Assembly: GCF_000006405.1 (NCBI RefSeq)
Contig: NW_003211409.1
Coordinates: 1 to 43,164 of the forward strand
Direction: 5' to 3'
DNA: 43,164 nucleotides
From: Perkinsus marinus ATCC 50983
Taxonomy: Eukaryota > Perkinsozoa > Perkinsida > Perkinsidae
Shown here in pieces: positions 9,256 to 18,803 of the stretch. A program made the position numbers and the translations under genes. The notes under the pieces are model-generated. The model was not told where the DNA came from and searched no databases. It saw nothing but the letters and a program-made list of their open reading frames with translations. Within the stretch, counting starts at the first letter, position 1, and every line of letters begins with the position of its first letter.

Positions 9256-11065
9256 CGTCTGTTCGTTAGCTTTTCATTGAATAGCCGATGCTCAGGTGAA
9301 GAACAGACCTCGTCCCGGTAACGTTTTACAGCACGCCTTGTATTTCAACCTTCTTCGAGTTGGCATTTCTCAAAACTCGTTCCACAAAGCTCCTGCGGTT
9401 TCAAGAAAAAGTTACCGAGTTTGTCGGTGACCAGAAGCGAGCGATTGTTGTCGAAATACTCAGGAAAACAGGCTACGTGTTGCGCACATGGTGCTCAACC
9501 CGGAAACAGTGCCTCAGCCGAAGGTGTAGCCCAGCTACTGCATGTCTTGGCCCCTGGCTCACATTGTACTTTCGTAAAGTCTTGCCCAGCGTATTTCCCA
9601 TCTGAGTAAGGGGTAGTTGAATCATATGTTGAAGTGAATACATTCGGACTCCGCTTATACTTGACGTAGTGAGTGCTCAGTGCGAATACCGTCCTCGCTT
9701 CGCAGCGCTGTGTATTCGCTCCCACTGTGCTTCTTCCTGCCACGACCACGGTCATTAAACGAATCTGTCTCGAAAAATGAGTTTCCAACACTATAACAGA
9801 TTAGTTGTGTCAGAAGATAACACGAAAACGTCTGTTCGTTAGCTTTTCATTGAATAGCCGATGCTCAGGTGAAGAACAGACCTCGTCCCGGTAACGTTTT
9901 ACGGCACGCCTTGTATTTCAACCCTTCTTCGAGTTGGCATTTCTCAAAACTCGTTCCACAAAGCTCCTGCGGTTTCAAGAAAAAGTTACCGAGTTTGTCG
10001 GTGACCAGAAGCGAGCGATTGTTGTCGAAATACTCAGCAAGACAGACTACGTGTTGCGCACATGGTGCTCAACCCGGAAACAGTGCCTCAGCCGAAGGTG
10101 TAGCCCAGCTACTGCATGTCTTGGCCCCTGGCTCACATTGTACTTTCGTAAAGTCTTGCCCAGCGTATTTCCCATCTGAGTAAGGGGTAGTTGAATCATA
10201 TGTTGAAGTGAATACATTCGGACTCCGCTTATACTTGATGTAGTGAGTGCTCAGTGCGAATACCGTCCTCGCTTCGCAGCGCTGTGTATTCGCTCCCACT
10301 GTGCTTCTTCCTGCCACGACCACGGTCATTAAACGAATCTGTCTCGAAAAATGAGTTTCCAACACTATAACAGATTAGTTGTGTCAGAAGATAACACGAA
10401 AACGTCTGTTCGTTAGCTTTTCATTGAATAGCCGATGCTCAGGTGAAGAACAGACCTCGTCCCGGTAACGTTTTACAGTACGCCTTGTATTTCAACCCTT
10501 CTTCGAGTTGGCATTTCTCAAAACTCGTTCCACAAAGCTCTTGAGGTTTCCAGAAAAAGTTACCGAGTTTGTCGGTGACCAGAAGCAAGCGATTGTTGTC
10601 GAAATACTCAGGAAAACAGGCTACGTGTTGCGCACATGGTGCTCAACCCGGAAACAGTGCCTCAGCCGAAGGTGTAGCCCAGCTACTGCATGTCTTGGCC
10701 CCTGGCTCACATTGTACTTTCGTAAAGTCTTGCCCAGCGTATTTCCCATCTGAGTAAGGGGTAGTTGAATCATATGTTGAAGTGAATACATTCGGACTCC
10801 GCTTATACTTGACGTAGTGAGTGCTCAGTGCGAATACCGTCCTCGCTTCGCAGCGCTGTGTATTCGCTCCCACTGTGCTTCTTCCTGCCACGACCACGGT
10901 CATTAAACGATTCTGTCTCGAAAAATGAGTTTCCAACACTATATCAGATTAGTTGTGTCAGAAGATAACACGAAAACGTCTGTTCGTTAGCTTTTCATTG
11001 AATAGCCGATGCTCAGGTGAAGAACAGAGCCCGTCCCGGTAACGTTTTACAGTACGCCTTGTATA
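9256..11065. repeat. 574-bp tandem repeat, three copies plus a truncated fourth
   Basis: Each unit begins CGTCTGTTCGTTAGC at 9256, 9829, 10403 and 10977; spacing is 573, 574 and 574 bp, the first unit lacking one C. Copies differ by only a few substitutions. The fourth copy keeps about 88 bp and then diverges after 'TTGTAT'. Every full unit carries, on the minus strand, an open frame that could start at MTVVVAGRSTVGANTQ and ends ...SAEALFPG with five Cys-flanked or Tyr/Ser-rich stretches such as YSDGKYAGQDFTKVQC. The frame has no in-frame stop in any copy. Whether this is a gene fragment carried along or a non-coding satellite cannot be settled here. Confidence 0.9.
9495..9758 (-). CDS. Candidate exon or small ORF inside repeat unit 1
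   Basis: Unrecognised protein of about 87 aa if started at the ATG near 9758. Near-identical frames recur at 10069-10332 and 10643-10906 in the next two units. The C-terminal half is rich in Ser, Thr, Tyr and Gly with two Cys pairs (VQCEPGAKTCSS). A stop follows directly after FPG; a GTTGAG...CCGCAG segment beyond it could be an intron leading to a further exon, but that is speculative. Frame conservation across three copies is weak evidence because the copies have barely diverged. Confidence 0.3.
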   Translation of the reverse strand, partial: LMTVVVAGRSTVGANTQRCEARTVFALSTHYVKYKRSPNVFTSTYDSTTPYSDGKYAGQDFTKVQCEPGAKTCSSWATPSAEALFPG

Positions 11066-11861
11066 TCAGCAAATTGCTAAGAGACTATGAGCGCATCAAG
11101 CCGAGGATACCTTATTCTCAAGCCTCACACAACCTCAGCGGAAGTAGGGATGATACCGGTAAAGGCCTTCTTGAGCATGTTCCCAAAACCAGGGTGACAT
11201 ACACTTGAGTACTACAACGAACATTCAAATGTGCAATGAGGAAGAATGGGCAAGCGGTTGTCTACGGTCGTCATGGATGAGCTCAGCGAATAACTTAAGG
11301 CAACACTTGAGAGATGCGAAACATTTATAAGGTGTGCATTCTTGATGCAATGAATAGTCAAGGAAGGAGGAAAATACCTTCTCAGTTGAACATACCCCAT
11401 CAAGTATGGTATAGTTAACAGTCCAGCGAGTAAAACTAATTGGAGCCTAGAGAGACCATTGCAGTTCAGCAAAACTCTGAAAAGTAGTGAAAAGCTTCAA
11501 GAAGCAAAACAGCTCCATAAAGCTAGCACGCATGCGCAGATCGTCTGCCCAGGTTCGAACCCGAGTCTCGACTATTTTCAAGATTTTTTTTCTAGTTGCA
11601 ACGTCGTATGTCAGAGCATTTGATAGAATTTGCTCGAGTTGATATTGGATAGGACCTGCCTATCACTGCTGTAGTGAGCTGAAGGCTTGAGGCGATCCCA
11701 CTCAAAAAAGTCCGAATACTATCACGGTGATAGTGATAGTTGTGGTGATAGTATCACCACAACTTCCAAGGTACATTAGCATAGGAACATTCGTTCACAA
11801 CCCTGAGCACCGCTTAGTATAGGATACGGCCCTAAAGATGCGGCTTAGGCTCGGCGGGCCG
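11066..11861. other. Spacer from repeat end to assembly gap
   Basis: No gene supported. A minus-strand frame at 11212-11472 has no motif. The sequence GGTTCGAACCC near 11552 looks like a tRNA T-loop but does not fold into a tRNA. Two perfect palindromes lie at 11719-11733 and 11738-11764. Confidence 0.5.
11719..11764. repeat. Two adjacent perfect palindromes
   Basis: CTATCAC / GTGATAG around one G (11719-11733), then 13-bp arms AGTTGTGGTGATA / TATCACCACAACT around one G (11738-11764). They lie about 100 bp before the gap. Confidence 0.9.
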
Positions 11862-11961
11862 NNNNNNNNNNNNNNNNNNNNNNNNNNNNNNNNNNNNNNN
11901 NNNNNNNNNNNNNNNNNNNNNNNNNNNNNNNNNNNNNNNNNNNNNNNNNNNNNNNNNNNNN
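11862..11961. other. Assembly gap of exactly 100 N
   Basis: Exactly 100 unknown bases, a conventional placeholder length, so the true size is probably unknown. The base before it closes the GC-rich string GGCTCGGCGGGCCG. Confidence 1.
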
Positions 11962-13020
11962 AGAAGCTTGGTATCCCGATTGATGCTCCTCCCCAGTTGG
12001 TGCGGTCAGCATATCGAAGATTGGCCCTAAAGCTACATCCCGATAAGAACTTTACTTTAGATGCTGCGCATCAATTCCAACAGGTCAGATTCTCGCATAG
12101 TTTCTTGCGATTGTAAATTCCGTAAGCTGAGTTTGCCTGCTCACCGCGTAGGATAGGCGCATGCTCGAATAGAATGATCTCCAGCCCGTCGAGTACAGAA
12201 CCGAAGCTGCTCAAATGTAGAAACTATCGTAGTAAAAATATGGGGCGTACCACCAATTTGATAAGAAAATCCACAGTTGCAGGAATGCATACCCAAGGTA
12301 ACATCGATTGTTCGTTATTGTGCGATTCTAGAGCGTATATTACATCTGTACATCGTCCACACTCGGGTGCATACTTCAAAGTGGTCGTACGAGGCTCTCC
12401 TAAAGGTGGAGCGAATGTGAACGTCACAGATATTGGCAGCTCGAGATATCATGCTAGAGGAGGGTGCTGTCACCCGTATGGACCCATCGACAGGCTCTTT
12501 CACCAGTCGTGAACCTCATCACAGGACAAACAACGCCAAGCAATTATCTCGTGAAGAGAAGGAGAGACTTGATAGGTGCCGTGCACAGGGATAACTGGAT
12601 ACGCATTCGAGGATTCCTGTAGATGCTTCTGGCGATACCACATGGAAACGTGGGGATCATGGAATTGCAGGATCTGCGAACAAGAATGTTTCAGGCTGCG
12701 CAGGTATAACTGGTAGCTGCTTTGAGCAGGATATATGCTATGTGAAGGGATACACATGAATGTGAATGTGGCCACCGTCTCGCACAGCATGAGCCTACCA
12801 CTCAATTAGGATACTGCTCTATACAGGGATGCACTTGTAATCATACCTTCACATTCTGGGACAGGTATCATCACTATCTCGAGGTACTCAGTTTGTGCTA
12901 TCTTTGAAGCGTCGGAGATGCTCCAGATGTAACTATCTGTGGGCCAGCTGTGTATGCCCTGGAGGGCCAGTAGCTCTATGTAGCTGTGGACACGATGTCA
13001 GTCATAGTGGGCATGGGGCA
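11962..13020 (+). CDS. J-domain (DnaJ-like) protein with Cys/His-rich segments, 5' end in gap
   Basis: The first readable exon encodes J-domain helices II-III with the invariant HPD: AYRRLALKLHPDKN, then DAAHQFQQ and a GT donor at about 12083. J-domains stimulate the ATPase of Hsp70 partners. Helix I is lost in the gap. Exon joining downstream is uncertain. Several stretches read as coding: a basic Ser-rich linker (about 12170-12290), an acidic/basic stretch around 12480-12590, and Cys/His clusters DSCRCFWRYH (about 12620), CTCNHTFTFWDRYHHYLE (about 12830) and RRRCSRC...CVCPGG...CSCGHDVSHSGHG (about 12910-13024), ending at TGA near 13026. The repeated C-x-C...F/W..RYH pattern suggests a metal-binding repeat. 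Whether all belong to one gene is inference. Confidence 0.55.
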
Positions 13021-13249
13021 AAGTGAGACCTCTTGTTAACGCAACTCACGCTGCTGCTCACTGCATCAATGAGGTTCTATTGGAGCCCGATACAACGGGA
13101 GAGTAAGGACCGACAGAGGACTCGGAACACTGATGTCAAACTAAGGCGTAAGGGCTGGACTCGTGATGATAAAGTAGTGGGAGACAGAGCACCCAAAACG
13201 GAAATTCGGAGGAGTGAGATGTGTATGAATACTATTGATACATGATTGA

Positions 13250-13772
13250 ATGAACAGGATCAAGGATGGAGGAGATATCTGCACGTTTGAATCATTCAGA
13301 GAGACCGACACCAGGTGAGGTGCGTCTGGGATCACACAAGGATAAGGAAGTGATACAGTCAAGGTTAGCAATGGTGTAGTTCATTAACTCTTAGATTGAT
13401 GACCTTCTGGCATCAATTCTCCCACTGCCTCGTGGAAGCCTAGGCTCTATTATGAAGAATAGGATGAGAGACCACCTACGGTACTTGGACGTGTTCAGCA
13501 CATCACATAGGTCAACCCATCAGGGAAACAGTAGACACCTACCACACTCGCAATCACGTGGACAGGGTGCCCATGGTGGGCACAAGGCGAGGGAAGGTCC
13601 CAAATGTTATTCCATTCACTGCTCGATGATGATCATGATCATGACAACTGACTGTCTCAACTGTGGGATCTTGTGTATGCCTAGTATAACTAATGGATGT
13701 TCCGAGTATAGCATGTTCCACTCAAACACAAGTATAAGCCCTCGAGAAACTATGAAGATCACCGAAACATGA
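13250..13772 (+). CDS. Unrecognised plus-strand exons, possibly 3' part of the J-domain locus
   Basis: A candidate exon NRIKDGGDICTFESF (about 13250-13314) is followed by a possible intron (GTGAGG...TCTTAG) and a longer frame reading DDLLASILPLPRGS, MKNRMRDHLRYLDVF and then a His/Gln/Ser-rich stretch. The last part contains a Cys-rich run (DCLNCGILC). No family recognised. Strand follows from the splice-like signals only. Confidence 0.3.
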
Positions 13773-14178
13773 GCTATTGATACTGAGGGTGGATAGGTAC
13801 GCTATCATCCGTACCTTAAGAAGCCGAACCAGTATTGGCTGATCTTAGGAGTGATAATATTACCTCCTATACCCTGATGATGACCACTCCATCCCTTCGG
13901 TACAGGGTCCGGTATACGCCTCTTCTGGAGCTCAGTCCACCCTGTTGTATTGGAGGATACTCTGACGACAACAAACAAACATTAGAGGGATACATGTCTT
14001 GATAGTGAGAAAACCCTACTTGCAGAAAGGATTCGTGCTCTTGCGATATGGTACCTACAGTATACATGAACAGCAGTTAGAGATCGAACTCACGATATTG
14101 GGTATGCAACGCCGCCATGTAAAGTACTTAGTCTTATGTATTCTAGCGGTCCATGTTCCGGACGGTTATCAGCACCTA

Positions 14179-14562
14179 TCAACAGCGTAATTTGATAATC
14201 ATCCCCTTGTAGAGAGCACCACCTTTAGTAGCATTGAGACCCTTGGTTGACACACCATTGGTCTTGATGTCACAGAAGACCTGCATCGTCGGTGCCATCT
14301 TCTGGTCCTTCAGAAGGGCTTGTCGAGCCTTGAGGGTTCGAGCATCTCCAAGACGGAACTCATACCGACTTAGCTAAGCACCTTCTTTTCCATGTAGAAT
14401 TCATAATGCCAACCGAAGACCCTCCATTTAAAGTCTCTTATCCATGGACGCATACCCATACGCTGAATGGTTGATCCCCCTCTTATGAGAAGCATGGTGG
14501 CCCACCTCCTCGTGCATGCGGTGTTTGATCCTATCACCTTCTCGACGGAATCGGAATGCCAT
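14179..14562 (-). CDS. Small unrecognised basic protein, two exons
   Basis: A 3' exon ends at TGA (14179-14181) and reads RYEFRLGDARTLKARQALL, then MQVFCDIKTNGVSTKG and ends KGMIIKLRC. A phase-0, 47-nt intron (GTCTTC...CTTAG) joins it to an upstream exon with GSTIQRMGMRPWIRDFKWR. The size and basic character would suit an organellar ribosomal or import protein, but no family is recognised. The start is not fixed. Confidence 0.4.
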
Positions 14563-14705
14563 TGCTTAGTCGACTATACCAACTAATCCTCATGACCTAG
14601 TCAATAACTCAAAGGAGGTTGAGACACATCAGATATCGAAACATATAAAGCAGCGCTATTTTCCAGCGCTTGCTCTTCGTACTACAGGGTTTGGGCTGTA
14701 TTTCG

Positions 14706-15074
14706 CTAACAAGATTCTGGATAAACAATACCTAAGAAAGTGTATCTAGAAGGCAAGGGATCTGAGGAACACATGAGACATACTCTCCTACCCATATCCC
14801 TGGCCCTCACTGCTCTAATTTGCGATTCAACCTCCTTTCGTAATACGAATAGCACCATGGTAGTGGCAAGGACATTACTCATGTCGCCTTTGGTAGCATT
14901 GAGCTGGTGATGATAAGGGTTCACTTCACAGAGAGTAGCTAGAAGGGAAATATCAATCGGAATGGCAACGGGGTCTAAAGCAAAATCTATACTGCTTGTA
15001 AGTGTGCCAATTGCGGTTGTATTGTGAAGTGGCCAATTGCACCAAGATCCGAGAGTAGTACACACTTCCTGCAC
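14706..15074 (-). CDS. Unrecognised minus-strand exon with hydrophobic segment
   Basis: Single long open stretch; the most protein-like part reads DFALDPVAIPIDISLLATLC, then NATKGDMSNVLATTMVLFVLR and EVESQIRAVRARDMGRRVC. One moderately hydrophobic segment could cross or sit on a membrane. No start or splice partner could be fixed. The NATKGD string resembles NATKGG in the preceding small gene, probably by chance. Confidence 0.35.
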   Translation of the reverse strand: MQEVCTTLGSWCNWPLHNTTAIGTLTSSIDFALDPVAIPIDISLLATLCEVNPYHHQLNATKGDMSNVLATTMVLFVLRKEVESQIRAVRARDMGRRVCLMCSSDPLPSRYTFLGIVYPESC

Positions 15075-15484
15075 ATAACTTCATATACCTGTAGAGAGGA
15101 GGATAAGTCCTATGCTTGATATAGTCGGTGATACGATCCAGTAGAATATGATTCGAGTGAGACCTGATCGAATGTTTGAGTTCATTATATGAATACTTCC
15201 AATGAGACAGAACACCAAACGTAAGCCGACTTAGTAAAGCCCATTAGCCAGTGTGTACCCCATCTTACTCAAGTCACACTTCGACATTACATAACTGGCT
15301 TCTAATGACCAAAGCAGCCTGAATTGATGGGCCCCTCATATACGTAGTAGCCGATATACGTTGCGTATCGATAGCCGCCGTCCCGATATACTCGCTAGCC
15401 TTCCCCGGTTCCTTCCTTATCGCGTTGATAGAGCAAAGATAGGTCTTAGCCTACTGGATATCACACCTCATAGTAGTTATCGTG

Positions 15485-15888
15485 CTATCTAGTTTCTAGA
15501 TCACAATGCCTAGGAATCCAATCCCACATATCGATAACAGGAGGGAAGACTCGTTGATATTGAGATCTGCCAGACCATTGCAATCCCGTACTACATAGCC
15601 GTATATTCGGGCTTAGTTTATTCAGAGTCCTTTCGGATTGCTGTAGGGGCCCAAGTACTGAATCCCCTGTGTCTACCATTTGTATATAGAGTGACCTCGA
15701 AACACTAGCTCTTCAGATAATACTTGGTACTCCGGAAGTGGTAGGCCTATTCCAGAGGCATCGTCGTCTTGGGAGATGGAATCGGTAAGAGTTCGATTTG
15801 AAGATGCCCTGAGTATGTTAGCCCATTTTAAACTATAAACGGCTCTGAGCTTCCACTGATCCTCGCGCGTGCCAACAACACAACGCAT
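15485..15888 (-). CDS. Two overlapping unrecognised minus-strand frames
   Basis: Frames at 15673-15888 (VGTREDQWKLRAVYSLKW...) and 15485-15679 (SPNIRLCSTGLQWSGRSQ...) could be exons of one gene. No motif, and no clear intron between them. Regions 15075-15484 and 15889-16430 show nothing I can support. Confidence 0.2.
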
Positions 15889-16430
15889 GACCGCGTCACA
15901 AAATCAGTGTTGAAACGATCGATACTTATGGTCCTTCTGTTGACTTGTCATTCTTGCTCACCCGGAGTGAATAAGAATCATCGAATAGCAGGCTAGTGGA
16001 TGAAATGGTATAAGTACCTTACTACTGGATACCAACCTTCATTATATTTCCATCTCTGCGATATATGGGAGGCTATCAGTGTCAGAGTCGGCGCAACTTG
16101 GTAATTCCAAATGATTGAACGACCGCCTGTGTTTAGGTATGAGGTGTTGAACTCCTAACACTTGGTTAAGTGCTGGCAAACGGGGTGAAAGTAACATGGG
16201 AGGAATCTCGAATATGTTATTAATTTAAGATGTATCAACTGATGATTCGATACCAGCCTCCGAGATAACCCAACAATTGGGTAGCAACAATGCCTACGAC
16301 ATGGTGAATAGCTATACACTAAGTATGGTAGAGACCTATGTCACAAAACGATTTCGTTACATGGTAGTATATGGGAAGGCTGTTTTTGATGATGATGTCG
16401 AGGGGAATACGACCTTGTCGCATTCACGCG

Positions 16431-18280
16431 ATGCATATATTCAGAAGTAAGGCTGTGTCTAGTGGGTTGAGAGAGAAGCGAGAGGCTCCAGATCATCCGA
16501 CAATATTCAATTATCTGATCGAGGCATTAGAAAGGAGAAGCATCCTATAGAGAAACATATTATATATCTAAGTGGAGAATTAGTGAAGACATCAATCGAT
16601 AAGAAGGATATAGCAGAAATCATGCGACCGACATTGGTTCACAAGATGTAGCTCTCTTCACTCCATACGAGACCGTTATGTTCATAGATTGGTACATGCG
16701 TCGCCCGAGGCTTGTGCATCGGTATTGCTACAGTATTGTTACAGATGGCTAGCGATACTGGTCCTTTCTGCACATAATAGCTACCTCCGAGTTGTGTAAG
16801 GCGGCCTGTGCTATTCCTATCCATAGTACCTGGCAGAGTGTAACGTTGTTTTCTCTGCATTACCGTTGTCAAGTGTTGAGCATGCTAATACATGCTTACG
16901 GTTTCTGATCAACACGCATACCATGTTGAGTTGTTCACTGAGTAGTCAAGGAACTCGACAACTCCTCCCCTCCTATTCAGTTGGTGAGTGGTGTTTGTCC
17001 TACTCCAACTGTCTATGGCTATCACTACTTGTGGAGGAGGATGCTATCATTTCGTAGGACGTGTATTGGAAGAGGTCAGGCATCCCAGGCGGCCGGTAAC
17101 TGTGCTATACACCTCAATACCTATACTCATTTACAGGTCTTCTCCCCTACTTTGGCACTCACCAATGTAGTTCCTGTAGGGCCCTGGTCCCAACGTATTG
17201 CCAACCACGACACTCGTATGATATCTCCTAATATCGATATCGATCATGCTAGCTATTGTGGTTATTTGTATAAGCAATCTAAGCACTTGAAGAGGTTTCG
17301 ACGACGTTACTGTGTAGGAATTAACACCATCTGAGTGCTGCTACTAGATTCATCATCATCATCATTCTAGGTTCTCATAATAGATAAGCTATATACCTTC
17401 AAACAGCCAGAGGATGTCCCTCGAGGGCTCGTCACCGAGGTAGTACCCATCGTTAGTCTTGAAGGAGATACTGTTGTAGATATTGGACCTGGCTCTAGCA
17501 GATTATCTAGTGGAATGGGAGATATCTCCACGAGTACCCAATTATAATATGATAGCAGGAAAGTAGTAATAGGTAGAATACTGATTCTGGTCATAGTATG
17601 GTATGTTTGTAGGTTCTCCTTTGAAATCGGTACTGAGGCTGAGACCCCATCTCGGAGGGAATGGATGTTTGCAGCAGAATCCGAACACGACAGGCGTGAA
17701 TGGATTCATAAGCTTGGTAGCTACTGCAGGTACGTTTATTACCAATACTTTGCCCATTCTTCCACATGCTTAGACATGTGTGGCGTCCATCACGTAGTGG
17801 TCTAGAGGGGCAACTTCGATTATTCTCGGCTTCCAATAAGGTCAACAAGACTAGGCTAACTCTGAGTGCTCCATCTGGTCGGACAATACATATACCTCTA
17901 AAGGCTCCTCCTTCCATTGCAGGACCGAACAAAGGTCATATTCTCTATGTCGGCTCCCACAGAGTTACCGTTATCAGATCATCAATCATCACAAGAAGAG
18001 GAGAAAGGAGGTGGTGTGGCCGACCTTTGTCATGATAATGATGATGATGATGAATCCATCATTGATTGTGAATACAGCGAGTGTTGTTGTATATGTCTGA
18101 AGCAGTTCTCAAGGGATGAGAGTGTAATGAGCCTAATCTCCCTGCAGGCACACTGCCATGTATTATGATCATCATTATCAGGTATGGCAACTATGCTGTG
18201 GTCATTACTTCTGTGTACGGTGTATACAGAATTGGTCCAAGTATAAGAGGACATGCCCTGTTTGTAGAGATGTCTTCTAG
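16431..18280 (+). CDS. PH-domain and C-terminal RING-finger protein (putative membrane-recruited E3 ligase)
   Basis: Recognised exons: 17137-17313, 17371-17533, 17597-17729, 17798-17934, 17978-18147 (or 18159), 18182-18280. The first three make a PH domain: GYLYKQSKHLKRFRRRYC, then VLIIDKLYTFKQPED, then VCRFSFEIGT and the C-terminal helix REWIHKLGSYC with the conserved Trp. PH domains bind phosphoinositides or protein partners at membranes. The last two exons encode a C3HC4 RING: CCICLKQF ... CCGHYFCVRCIQNW ... TCPVCRDVF, stop TAG at 18280. RING domains recruit ubiquitin-charged E2 enzymes. Exons join in phase with introns of 43-68 nt; the one inside the RING is either a 34-nt GC-AG intron or a 22-nt GT-AG intron. 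Likely upstream exons begin near ATG 16431 (MHIFRSKAVSSGLREK) but the 16540-17136 structure is unresolved. Confidence 0.75.
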
Positions 18281-18803
18281 CTATTCTTAATTATGATCAT
18301 ATCTACTATTACTCTGCTCAAGACCATTCCATCGATTTATGCTGAAGCATTGTGCTGCAATCGTATATGATAACAACCACAAGATGATCGATTCTCAATT
18401 ATCATTATCATACATCCAAGGAGATAAGCTTCCCTGCTGCTGCTGCTGTTGCCATAAATGGTACTTCATAACCCAAACTGGGTGCAGCTGCTGCCACTGC
18501 TAATGCTGGTTTCATGTGGATGATTAAGGTACCGCTCATTAGCATACCAATACTGCTGCTCATCTCTGTGTATCCACTATTTTCAACTAAGTATTTGATT
18601 AGATTTACACAGTCTACGTATATGTCGAGTAGGCATGCTGTTGAGGGGAGGGGATCATACCAGAGGGGTCATCCCAATTCTAATCGATAATCAGAAATTG
18701 GTGGGATGCGTGGTGAACTGATGATGATGATAGTTGTAGCCATGGTTGAAGCCATTACCAGCGTTGTGCCATTTCCTAAGCATACCCTTGTCAGTACCTT
18801 CGT
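18281..18803. other. Intergenic stretch
   Basis: No gene supported. Contains short CTG/GCTG-rich runs (about 18430-18510) of low complexity, probably the 3' flank of the PH-RING gene and the promoter region of the next gene. Confidence 0.5.

Noticed and set aside
9256-11000. CRISPR-like array
   Set aside because: Units are 574 bp with no spacers and the genome is eukaryotic.
11540-11570. GGTTCGAACCC, tRNA T-loop-like sequence
   Set aside because: Flanking bases do not form a T-stem, acceptor stem or anticodon arm on either strand.
18730-18735. GAT/CAT trinucleotide microsatellites (here and at about 17345, 18040, 23880, 34085)
   Set aside because: Short, common low-complexity runs with no unusual arrangement.
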